Positions 1-6,689 of a stretch of DNA of 6,839 nt are shown piece after piece. The stretch's first letter is position 1, and the number at the start of each line of letters is the position of its first letter. The notes under the pieces were generated by a model. The model was not told where the DNA came from, ran no database searches, and saw only the letters and a program-made list of their open reading frames with translations. The translations under genes and the position numbers were made by a program. Source of the DNA: Nitrospinota bacterium (lineage in GTDB: Bacteria; Nitrospinota; Nitrospinia; SZUA-224); NCBI GenBank assembly GCA_016212345.1, contig JACRGM010000094.1:1-6839 (forward strand), written 5' to 3'.

Positions 1-106
1 CACCTCTGATAGCAGAAAAATGTACAAATACATCTTCCCCAGATTCCTGTTCAATAAATCCAAAACCTTTGGATTCATTAAACCACTTAACTTTTCCTGT
101 GGTCAT
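1..106 (-). CDS. Cold-shock-domain protein (CspA family), N-terminal part, runs off the left edge
   Basis: This is the first 35 codons of a small single-stranded nucleic-acid-binding protein. Cold-shock proteins act in the cytoplasm, where they melt secondary structure in mRNA. The translation begins MTTGKVKWFNESKGFGFI and continues to VFVHFSAIRG. It therefore shows the KWFN start of the first beta strand, the RNP1 motif KGFGFI (residues 13-18) and the RNP2 motif VFVHF (residues 26-30), whose aromatic residues stack on bases. The ATG at 106-104 is preceded by a strong AAAGGAGG (123-116) at normal spacing, which fixes the start. Family members are usually 65-70 residues, so about half the gene is outside the window. 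It reads in the same direction as the lolD operon but has its own promoter about 100 nt upstream. The family is certain; which paralogue it is, and whether it is cold-induced, cannot be told. Confidence 0.95.
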   Translation of the reverse strand, partial: MTTGKVKWFNESKGFGFIEQESGEDVFVHFSAIRG

Positions 107-195
107 TGCACAATACCTCCTTTCAATAAATTTTCGCTATAGAGGTTTTGTGTTTAAAGACTTTTGTCCTCACATAAAAACCAATCTACAACTAA
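107..195 (-). promoter_or_regulatory. Probable 5' leader of the cold-shock gene
   Basis: From the predicted transcription start near 195 to the ATG at 106 there is an untranslated leader of roughly 89 nt. Long leaders are typical of cold-shock genes. On the minus strand it contains GAGG (171-168), then CCTC (145-142), then the Shine-Dalgarno AAAGGAGG (123-116). CCTC could pair either with the upstream GAGG or with the GAGG inside the Shine-Dalgarno, which would allow two alternative folds. The stems are only about 4 bp, so a thermosensor role is speculative. No open reading frame of note lies here. Confidence 0.35.
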
Positions 196-201
196 TTAAT
201 A

Positions 202-231
202 AATATAACAGAAACATATCTGTCATGTCAA
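202..231 (-). promoter_or_regulatory. Sigma70-type promoter of the cold-shock gene
   Basis: On the minus strand there is a perfect -35 hexamer TTGACA (231-226), an 18-nt spacer, and a -10 hexamer TATATT (207-202) that matches the consensus TATAAT at five of six positions. A run of eight T residues lies immediately upstream of the -35. Transcription would start near 195 and run into the cold-shock gene. It is the clearest promoter in the window, and it separates this gene from the lolD operon upstream. Confidence 0.75.
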
Positions 232-265
232 GAAAAAAAATTATTTATTTTTGTTCTTTCTATCC

Positions 266-389
266 TATAGATTTTCAGATAATAAATTCACAAGGATAGA
301 GGGAGAAATCCGAGTAAGGCGTACTGACTGGTACGCCGTCGAGGATTTCGACTGATAACGCCGTGTAATTTGTTATATGGAAATCTATA
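266..389. repeat. 124-bp palindromic MITE-like element
   Basis: The element is an imperfect palindrome centred between 327 and 328. Both ends read TATAGATTT when each is read inward. The outer arms (about 26 nt) agree at all but a few positions. The middle of each arm has diverged, then GAAATCC (304-311 region) pairs with GGATTTC (343-349), and the core GGCGTAC (318-324) pairs with GTACGCC (331-337) around the 6-nt loop TGACTG. It has no coding capacity. TA at each terminus would suit TA target-site duplication, as for MITEs mobilised by IS630/Tc1-mariner transposases, but this is inference from one copy. It lies between the lolD stop and the cold-shock promoter. In the lolD transcript it would fold into a long hairpin that could stabilise the 3' end or hinder read-through. 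No classic hairpin-plus-U-tract terminator is present. Confidence 0.75.
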
Positions 390-418
390 TTAATAAATCT
401 GTCCCGTTTTTCCCTATC

Positions 419-1102
419 CTATAATATCCTTCCATCAACAAGTCTGAGAATATTGTCCATCTTGCTAGCAATCGTCTCATTATGTGTTACAATGATAAAT
501 GTCTGTTTTTTATCCCTATTCAGTCTACACATAAGCTCCTGAATCGATCTCCCTGTTTCGCTATCTAGATTCCCTGTAGGTTCATCAGCTAGAACAATGT
601 CAGGATTATTCACCAATGCCCTGGCAATGGCTACCCTCTGCTGTTCCCCACCAGAGAGTTCCCCTGGTTTATGATGGAATCTCTCTCTAAGTCCAACATC
701 TGTAAGTATTTGTTTGGCCCTCTCAATAGCCTCATTTCTCTTTCGGCCCATAATGAGTGCTGGCATCATGGTATTCTCTATTGATGTGAATTCAGGTAAG
801 AGATGGTGCAATTGAAATACAAAACCTATCCTCTTATTTCGAAACTCTGCTATCTTGGTATCACTCATCTTGAAGATATCTATACCATCGAAACGGATAT
901 CACCCGAAGATGGTCGGTCTATTGCCCCTAAGAGGTGTAGAAGTGTGCTCTTGCCCGCCCCTGAGACCCCAACTATCCCTATCATCTCTCCCCTCCTTAT
1001 GCGAAGATCGATCCCTTTTAATACAGGTAATATCCTAGAATCCTTTTTAAACGATTTATAGAGGCCGTGAACAGAGATCAATATATCTTCCCTTTCACTC
1101 AT
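419..1102 (-). CDS. lolD: Lipoprotein-releasing ABC transporter, ATP-binding subunit LolD
   Basis: This is a 227-residue cytoplasmic ATPase that powers release of outer-membrane lipoproteins from the inner membrane to the chaperone LolA. Visible motifs are the Walker A GVSGAGKS (residues 45-52), the Q-loop glutamine at 97, the ABC signature LSGGEQQR (149-156), the Walker B IVLADEP (169-175) and the switch histidine 207. The stretch FVFQLHHLLPEFTSIEN after the Q-loop matches the LolD-specific region that contacts the membrane subunit, which separates it from other MacB/FtsE-like ATPases. The length is normal for the family. Its ATG overlaps the end of lolC by 8 nt (ATGAGTGA), and a GAGG inside lolC at suitable spacing serves as ribosome-binding site, so the two are translationally coupled. 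It is the last gene of the operon. Confidence 0.95.
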   Translation of the reverse strand: MSEREDILISVHGLYKSFKKDSRILPVLKGIDLRIRRGEMIGIVGVSGAGKSTLLHLLGAIDRPSSGDIRFDGIDIFKMSDTKIAEFRNKRIGFVFQLHHLLPEFTSIENTMMPALIMGRKRNEAIERAKQILTDVGLRERFHHKPGELSGGEQQRVAIARALVNNPDIVLADEPTGNLDSETGRSIQELMCRLNRDKKQTFIIVTHNETIASKMDNILRLVDGRIL

Positions 1103-2357
1103 ATCTCAATGCCTCTACCGGATTCAATTTTGAGGCATACCATGCAGGGTAGAGGGTTGCCACAAAGGTGATCAGTAAGGTCATAATAATTATCAGTGAT
1201 ACATCCATATATTCTATCTTAGAGGGTAATCTGCTCAGGTAATAGACATCGCTTGGGAATATATCAATATGAAATATCCCCTCCAGAAGATCTACAATCT
1301 GGTTCAGATATGAGACAACTGTAACCCCCCCCAGACATCCCAGTATAGTACCGACCACCCCTATAATAAGTCCATTGATGCTGAATATCTTCATAATACT
1401 CCTCTTGGTAGCACCCATTGATTTTAGGATTGCGATATCACTGCTCTTCTCCATCACCATCATAATCAATGTGCTTATGATGTTAAAGGCAGCTACCAAT
1501 ATTATAAGTATAAGGATGATAAACATCACGATCTTCTCTAGTTTAAGTGCGGAGAAGAAGCTTTTATGCATCTCCATCCAATCACGTATATTATAGAATG
1601 TCCCTAATCTCTTCTGTATCTCTGCTACGACCTCATTGGCGCGGTATATATCCTTTACCTTTATCTCTATCCCAGTAACAGTATCACCCATATTAAAGAA
1701 CCTCTGAGCAGCATTGATCGAGATGAAGGCAAAGCTAGAGTCATATTCATACATCCCAGAATCGAATATCCCAACTACTTTGAATATCTTCATGTATGGG
1801 ATCATCCCCATAGGGGTTATCTTGCCAATAGGGGAGACAACAGTAACCTCATCGTCTATAAATACCCTCAGGTTTCTCGACATCTCCTTTCCGATAATTA
1901 TGCCATCATATTCTGTTTCTATATCACCTTTTTTATCCAGTAATCTGATATCCCCCTCTATTATATTCCTTTCCATATCTGTTACTCCTCCTTCTTGTTG
2001 AGGATCTATACCCCTTATGACAACACCTGTCACATTCGTGCTTGAGGTCAACATAACCTGACTAATGATAAATGGTGCTGCTGATTTAACAGACTCAATA
2101 TCCTTTATCTTTTCTGTGATCTCCCTATACTCCTTTATCCCTGTCTCTCCATATTTAGTGATTACTACATGTGAGTATATCCCGAGGATCTTATCCCTGA
2201 GGTCCTCTTCAAAACCGCTCATTACTGCCAAGACAATGATGAGGGTCATAACACCAAGACTTACCCCTCCTATTGATATCCATGTAAGGAGAGATATAAA
2301 GGCCTGCTTCCTCTTGGCCTTAAGATATCTTAGGCTAACAAAAAGTTCATAAGACAT
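1095..2357 (-). CDS. lolC: Lipoprotein-releasing ABC transporter, membrane subunit (LolC/LolE family)
   Basis: This inner-membrane subunit (420 residues) takes mature lipoproteins from the membrane and passes them to LolA. The N-terminus MSYELFVSLRYLKAKRK is typical of LolC/E. A transmembrane helix at about 22-47 is followed by a large periplasmic MacB-type domain (about 48-270). Three more helices lie at about 275-302, 328-350 and 386-404. The segment EKSSDIAILKSMGAT (303-317) is the coupling region that docks on LolD, and the end reads LYPAWYASKLNPVEALRYE as in the family. TPMGMIP (181-187) sits where E. coli LolC carries its LolA-binding hook, which E. coli LolE lacks, so LolC or a LolF-type hybrid is favoured. 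No second LolC/E gene is in the window, so the complex may be a homodimer on LolD, or a partner may lie elsewhere. It starts 4 nt after lysS, with GAGGAAAGAG in the lysS end as a likely ribosome-binding site. Confidence 0.92.
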   Translation of the reverse strand: MSYELFVSLRYLKAKRKQAFISLLTWISIGGVSLGVMTLIIVLAVMSGFEEDLRDKILGIYSHVVITKYGETGIKEYREITEKIKDIESVKSAAPFIISQVMLTSSTNVTGVVIRGIDPQQEGGVTDMERNIIEGDIRLLDKKGDIETEYDGIIIGKEMSRNLRVFIDDEVTVVSPIGKITPMGMIPYMKIFKVVGIFDSGMYEYDSSFAFISINAAQRFFNMGDTVTGIEIKVKDIYRANEVVAEIQKRLGTFYNIRDWMEMHKSFFSALKLEKIVMFIILILIILVAAFNIISTLIMMVMEKSSDIAILKSMGATKRSIMKIFSINGLIIGVVGTILGCLGGVTVVSYLNQIVDLLEGIFHIDIFPSDVYYLSRLPSKIEYMDVSLIIIMTLLITFVATLYPAWYASKLNPVEALRYE

Positions 2358-2361
2358 ATAT

Positions 2362-3837
2362 TTACTCTTTCCTCAATTGCGGAAAGAGGATCACATCCCG
2401 TATAGAATCTGAATCAGTAAATAACATTATCATCCTGTCTATACCTATCCCCTCGCCAGCAGTAGGTGGCATGCCATATTCCAATGCCCGTATGTAATCC
2501 TCATCCATCTTATATCCCTCCTCCTCCATACCTTTCTCCTCCATCTGTCTTCTAAATCGTTCCTCCTGATCAATAGGATCATTCAATTCTGTATATGCAT
2601 TGGCGAGCTCCTTTTGTCCTATGAATAGTTCAAACCTCTCCACCATGCTTGGGTCATCATCCTTCTTCTTGGCAAGGGGTGAAAGTTCTACTGGATAATC
2701 AATGATAAAGATAGGTTGAATCAGTTTAGGTTCTACCAATTTATCGAATATCTTCCCCATCACTCTTTCAGTATTATCACTGGTCTCAAGAGGGATCTCT
2801 AGTTGGCCTGCCAGTTCCTTTATCTTTTCCCTCTCTTGTAATACCTTAGGATCAACCCCTCCTAACTCGATTAAGGAGTCTTTGAATGTATACCTCTTCC
2901 ACGGTGGAGATAGATCTATTTTATTACCGTTATATTCGATCTTTGTTGTATTTAATGTCTCCTGGGCTATATACCAGAATATCTCCTCGGTAAGGTCCAT
3001 AAGGTCATTGTAATCTGCATATGCCATATAAAATTCGAGCATGGTAAACTCCGGATTATGTTCTGTAGAGATGCCTTCATTTCTGAAGTTCCTATTTATC
3101 TCATAGACCCTATCAAACCCACCAACAATTAATCGTTTGAGATAGAGTTCAGGGGCAACCCTTAGATAAAGCTCCATATCAAGGCTATTATGGTATGTCT
3201 TAAAGGGCCTTGCAATTGCACCTCCCGGGAGGGACTGCATCATAGGGGTCTCCACCTCTAAAAAATCCCTCTCATCAAGAAACTTCCTGATCTTCTGGAT
3301 GATCATACTCCTTAATATAAATATCCTCTTTACATCAGGGTTTACGATGAGGTCCACATATCTCTGCCTATATCTGGTCTCCTTATCCTTGAGTCCATGC
3401 CACTTTTCAGGAAGGGGTCTTAAGGATTTTGATAGCATGATGACATCTCTTGCCCGAATTGTAAGCTCCCCAGTCTTTGTCTTGAAGATACCCCCACGCA
3501 CCCCCACAATGTCACCAATATCGTATATAGAGAATATAGAATATCCCTCTTCACCTATATCATCACTACGGATATATACCTGTATCTTGTCAGAGACATC
3601 CTGTACATGACAAAAGGTGGTCTTCCCATGCCTCCTCTTGGCTATCAGTCGGCCACCTATTACAAATTCCTCTCCTACCCCTTCTAACTCCTCATTACTA
3701 ATATTGGAATATCTTGTCACAATAGACCTAATAGAATGGGTTGGTTTAAACCTGCTTATATAGGGATTGACACCCGCTGATCTTAACTCCTCTAATTTAG
3801 CCCTCCTATATGATAGGAGATCACTTTTCTCATCCAC
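2362..3837 (-). CDS. lysS: Lysyl-tRNA synthetase, class II
   Basis: This cytoplasmic enzyme (491 residues, normal length) charges tRNA-Lys with lysine using ATP. An N-terminal anticodon-binding OB-fold lies at about 58-135 (begins FVIGGRLIAKRRHGK). The class II catalytic core follows. Motif 1 is around FLDERDFLEVETP (187-198). Motif 2 is FRNEGISTEHNPEFT (251-265) and carries the conserved FRNE. Motif 3 is GIGIDRMIMLF (463-473). The text PGGAIARPFKT (205-214 region) is also typical of bacterial LysS. The start is GTG at 3837-3835; the nearby ATG at 3833 is out of frame. AAGGAAGG about 9 nt upstream supports the GTG. The gap to prfB is 38 nt and includes a 14-nt copy of the window's repeat terminus. 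prfB and lysS are neighbours in E. coli too. Nothing appears truncated or missing. Confidence 0.97.
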   Translation of the reverse strand: MDEKSDLLSYRRAKLEELRSAGVNPYISRFKPTHSIRSIVTRYSNISNEELEGVGEEFVIGGRLIAKRRHGKTTFCHVQDVSDKIQVYIRSDDIGEEGYSIFSIYDIGDIVGVRGGIFKTKTGELTIRARDVIMLSKSLRPLPEKWHGLKDKETRYRQRYVDLIVNPDVKRIFILRSMIIQKIRKFLDERDFLEVETPMMQSLPGGAIARPFKTYHNSLDMELYLRVAPELYLKRLIVGGFDRVYEINRNFRNEGISTEHNPEFTMLEFYMAYADYNDLMDLTEEIFWYIAQETLNTTKIEYNGNKIDLSPPWKRYTFKDSLIELGGVDPKVLQEREKIKELAGQLEIPLETSDNTERVMGKIFDKLVEPKLIQPIFIIDYPVELSPLAKKKDDDPSMVERFELFIGQKELANAYTELNDPIDQEERFRRQMEEKGMEEEGYKMDEDYIRALEYGMPPTAGEGIGIDRMIMLFTDSDSIRDVILFPQLRKE

Positions 3838-3857
3838 TATCAGATCCCTTCCTTCTT

Positions 3858-3871
3858 CTGAAAATCTATAG
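3858..3871 (-). repeat. 14-nt copy of the palindromic element's terminus
   Basis: The minus strand reads CTATAGATTTTCAG here, identical over 14 nt to the left end of the 266-389 element (265-278, plus strand) and over 13 nt to the arm upstream of lnt. After this point the sequence turns into the purine-rich ribosome-binding site of lysS and no longer aligns convincingly. It could be the remnant of an insertion, or a short shared motif. A chance match of this length in a window this small is unlikely but not excluded in AT-rich DNA. Confidence 0.4.
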
Positions 3872-3875
3872 CCTT

Positions 3876-4986
3876 TTATAAGGATATTTTGTTTTTGATA
3901 AGATAAGTCTCTATAAATTGATCTATATCCCCATCCAATACCCCCTCTACATTACTCACTTCTACCTTTGTCCTGATGTCCTTAATCATCTTGTATGGAT
4001 GGAGGACATAAGATCTAATCTGATTTCCCCATGTAATATCCTTTTTTAGCGATTCACTTTCCTCCTTTTTTTCCCTTTGCCTTTGCATCTCAAATTCGTA
4101 CAATCTTGACCTCAATATCTTCATAGCAGTGGCCTTATTCCTGTGTTGGGATCTATCATTTTGACACTGCACAACTATCCCTGTAGGGATATGGGTTATC
4201 CTTATCGCAGAGTCTGTAACATTTACATGCTGTCCCCCAGCACCGCTAGAACGAAAGGTATCGATCCTCAAATCAGATTCATCGATCTTAAGTCGGATCT
4301 CTTCATCTATCTCAGGAGAAGTATATACAGATGCAAAGGATGTATGACGCCGCTTGTTGACATCAAATGGAGAGATTCGTACAAGACGATGGACACCCGT
4401 CTCTGCCTTTAAATAACCGTAGGCATAATCGCCTGATATCATAACAGTAACATTCTTAAGCCCCCCTTCCTCCCCAGGTTGAAGGTCTATTATCTCTGTC
4501 TTGTACCCCTTTTTCTCTGCCCACATAAGATACATTCGGAGGAGCATCTGTGTCCAATCCTGTGAGTCAATCCCACCTGCACCAGGACGGATTGAGAGTA
4601 TAGCGTTGTTTATGTCATGCTCATCTGAGAGGATCAACTTGATCTCAAATTTATAGACAGCATCTTTAATGTCCTCTATCTCCTTCTCCATATCAGAAAG
4701 AAGGGTTGAATCCTCCTCCTCTTTAGCAAACCCAATGAGGGAGACGATATCCTCTACACGCCTATTTAATCCATTCCAAAGGTCTACAGCATTTTGTAAT
4801 ATGGAGCGTCTCTTTAGAATCCTCCTTGCAGTCTCAGTATCATCCCATAAGCCTCTCTTTGATATCTCCTTATCCAACTCAACTATCTCTTTCTCCTTTC
4901 TAACTATGTCAAAGAGGACCTCTCAACTTCTCTAACCTATTTCTTACCTCTACGGATCTCCTTATAAGCTCATCTAACACTAACAT
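3876..4986 (-). CDS. prfB: Peptide chain release factor 2, with programmed +1 frameshift
   Basis: RF2 recognises UGA and UAA stop codons on the ribosome and triggers release of the finished protein. The gene is in two frames. ATG at 4986-4984 opens a 25-codon stretch (MLVLDELIRRSVEVRNRL to GPL) that meets an in-frame TGA (4911-4909) as codon 26. A +1 slip at CTT TGA C continues as DIVRKEKEIVELDKEIS in the main frame down to the TAA at 3878-3876. The joined protein is 369 residues, the usual length. The SPF tripeptide that reads the stop codon falls at residues 205-207 and the catalytic GGQ at 250-252, the same numbering as E. coli RF2. The start has a strong AAGGAGG (5000-4994) 7 nt upstream and overlaps the lnt stop by 7 nt (ATGTTAG). 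An annotator ignoring the shift would wrongly start the protein near 4877. Confidence 0.96.
4908..4924 (-). promoter_or_regulatory. prfB programmed +1 frameshift site
   Basis: The minus strand reads GAGAGGTCCTCTTTGAC. CTTTGAC is the classic slippery site: tRNA-Leu on CTT shifts to TTT, skipping one base so that GAC is read next. GAGAGG just upstream is the internal Shine-Dalgarno-like stimulator, 4 nt before CTT (E. coli has 3). In the known mechanism, low RF2 slows termination at this UGA and favours the shift, so RF2 controls its own level. Confidence 0.95.
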
Positions 4987-6572
4987 AATATTACCTCCTT
5001 AAAGTTAAATACCCTCTCCCATAGAAGCAACACCATTGTCATAAATAGACATATATATGCAAAGATATCACCGTATGTGGTAAAGAATGTATCCCCTGTG
5101 ACCTTGGGAGATATATTACCATATATTGATGTCCTTACAAAGATATCTGTCTCCTTAACTATCCTCCCTGTGGGGTCGATGATACCTGATATACCTGTAT
5201 TTGCAGCCCTTACAATCGGCACCCTGTTTTCAATAGCCCTAAAAGTAACCATAGATATATGTTGGTAAGGTGCTGCACTCCTCCCATACCATGCATCATT
5301 TGTAATATTCACCATAAACTGTGCGCCATTCTTCACAAATCTGCGAACCAGATCTGGAAATATGACCTCGTAACAGATTAATACCCCGAATCTCCCACCC
5401 GGAATGGTCATTACTGTATAATCATTCCCTTCCTCGAAGTCGCCTATCCCCCCCTCAACCATCTTATCAACAAAGGGGAGAAATCTATGAAAAGGGACAT
5501 ACTCTCCAAAAGGGACTAGATGGATCTTATCATATTTACCAAGGATCTTAGAATCAGGTGAAACCAAAAAGGCACTATTAAACATATGAACCCTATCTGA
5601 ATAATACTTATCACTGAGGCTCCCAAAGAGGAGATAGCTCCCACCTTCCTTTGTTATGTCAAATATCTCTTGCTGATATCTCCCATCTCTCTGGAAATAG
5701 AATGGGGCAGCGGTCTCAGGCCAAATAATCATATCCATACCCTTGCTTGAGGCGGCAAGGGTCATATCCTTGTATATGTTAAAGGTCTTCTCCTGATAGC
5801 TAGGAACCCATTTCTGACCCTGTTCTATATTTCCTTGTATAAGGCCGACCCTTACAGATGTTGTAGGGGATGGCATAGATGGCATAGATTTATGTATATT
5901 TATCTTCCATAGACCGTAGCTGATACAAAGGATTAAGATGATGAGGGAGGGGATAATTATTCTATAAGGCGATATCCTCCTTTTTACCTGACTATCCATT
6001 ACCCTTGATTCGAGCCATTTATCCTCTATGATAAGATATATAGTTGAGTTTATCAATACTATTAGGAATGAAATGCCATAAACCCCTGTAATATCTGCAA
6101 ACTGAACAATAGAATGTGTCTTAAACTGGGAGTACCCTAGACTCCCCCAGGGAAAACCAATAAGAGGGATTCTTTCCCTAACTAACTCTATGGATGTCCA
6201 GATTAGCGGTGCAGATAGCCATCTGATAAGATCGCTCTTTATCCTTATAGAGATGCTATTTAGTAATAAAGTGAAGATCGCTATATAAAAACCAAGGGTT
6301 ATGACCATTAGCATCAGGAGAAGATAGCTAAGTGGAAGGGATAGATTACCATAATTTGACATGGCGTTTACGACCCATATCAGGAGGCCAAAAAAGTAGA
6401 CCCCCCCTGCAATCCAGCCAAGGAGTAGTGAATGTATGGCGGATTTATCCCTTATGGCTGCAAGTAGAGGAACCAGGGCCACCCATGCAAGGGTCTCAAT
6501 GTTAAATCTGGGAAATATAAGTACCAATAAGACCCCTGATAAGATGGATAATATTATATCTCTTTTATTCAT
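4980..6572 (-). CDS. lnt: Apolipoprotein N-acyltransferase
   Basis: This inner-membrane enzyme (530 residues) moves an acyl chain from a phospholipid to the amino group of the lipidated N-terminal cysteine of apolipoproteins, the last step of lipoprotein maturation before Lol sorting. The first 225 residues hold about six to seven hydrophobic helices (for example about 6-20, 46-70, 80-106, 161-182, 204-222). They are followed by the periplasmic nitrilase-like domain from about 240 (RVGLIQGNIEQGQKW). The catalytic triad is visible: Glu286 in WPETA, Lys349 in KYDKIHLVPFGEY and Cys400 in GVLICYEVIFPD. A last helix lies at about 503-517. The ATG at 6572-6570 gives a normal N-terminus, but its ribosome-binding site is weak (AAGG 11 nt upstream; AGAGGGAG about 21 nt upstream is too far). 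It is the first gene of the operon and overlaps prfB by 7 nt. A 9-bp tandem repeat (5869-5889) encodes SMPSMPS in the linker before the hydrolase domain. Confidence 0.95.
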   Translation of the reverse strand: MNKRDIILSILSGVLLVLIFPRFNIETLAWVALVPLLAAIRDKSAIHSLLLGWIAGGVYFFGLLIWVVNAMSNYGNLSLPLSYLLLMLMVITLGFYIAIFTLLLNSISIRIKSDLIRWLSAPLIWTSIELVRERIPLIGFPWGSLGYSQFKTHSIVQFADITGVYGISFLIVLINSTIYLIIEDKWLESRVMDSQVKRRISPYRIIIPSLIILILCISYGLWKINIHKSMPSMPSPTTSVRVGLIQGNIEQGQKWVPSYQEKTFNIYKDMTLAASSKGMDMIIWPETAAPFYFQRDGRYQQEIFDITKEGGSYLLFGSLSDKYYSDRVHMFNSAFLVSPDSKILGKYDKIHLVPFGEYVPFHRFLPFVDKMVEGGIGDFEEGNDYTVMTIPGGRFGVLICYEVIFPDLVRRFVKNGAQFMVNITNDAWYGRSAAPYQHISMVTFRAIENRVPIVRAANTGISGIIDPTGRIVKETDIFVRTSIYGNISPKVTGDTFFTTYGDIFAYICLFMTMVLLLWERVFNFKEVILC

Positions 6573-6587
6573 AAGAGGTTATACCTT

Positions 6588-6633
6588 GATTTCTCCCTCT
6601 AACCTTGTGTAATTTATTATCTGAAAATCTATA
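6588..6633 (-). repeat. 46-nt solitary arm of the palindromic element, upstream of lnt
   Basis: Read on the minus strand from 6633, this stretch starts TATAGATTTTCAGATAATAA and ends AGGGAGAAATC. It matches the left arm of the 266-389 element (266-310, plus strand) at 44 of 46 alignment columns, with one inserted A and one A/T change. The match stops at GAAATC, so the core hairpin and the other arm are absent. It ends 15 nt before the lnt ATG and lies in the place where the operon's promoter or leader would be expected. I see no convincing -35/-10 pair here; GATAAT inside the arm resembles a -10 but lacks a matching -35. Confidence 0.75.
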
Positions 6634-6663
6634 CCAGCTATTGAGAAGATTCCCTGAAATCAG

Positions 6664-6689
6664 TTTGAACTTACCCCTCTTTGAACTTA
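6664..6689 (-). repeat. 10-bp direct repeat with 6-nt spacer after the upstream gene
   Basis: TAAGTTCAAA occurs twice on the minus strand (6689-6680 and 6673-6664), separated by GAGGGG, a spacing of 16 nt. The first copy begins with the stop codon of the upstream partial gene. It may be a small duplication or a paired protein-binding site ahead of lnt; the sequence alone does not decide. Confidence 0.5.

Noticed and set aside
233..260. T8 run on the minus strand as an intrinsic terminator for the lolD operon
   Set aside because: The only stem before it would be a short A/T pairing with no GC-rich hairpin, and the run directly abuts the TTGACA promoter element; it is better seen as upstream AT-rich promoter DNA.
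69..299. Plus-strand open frame of 76 codons opposite the cold-shock gene start and its leader
   Set aside because: It is antisense to a recognisable cold-shock coding start and its promoter, has no family resemblance and no clear ribosome-binding site.
4877..4986. prfB as a frameshifted pseudogene
   Set aside because: The shift lies exactly at the conserved CTTTGAC site at codon 26 with a stimulator upstream, so it is the normal programmed event.
855..5268. Several plus-strand open frames of 63-103 codons inside lolD, lolC, lysS, prfB and lnt
   Set aside because: All lie opposite well-identified genes with intact motifs; they are shadow frames without recognisable protein features.
5869..5889. 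9-bp tandem repeat in lnt as a phase-variable tract
   Set aside because: The unit is a multiple of three with just over two copies, so changes in copy number would keep the frame and only alter a short SMP linker.
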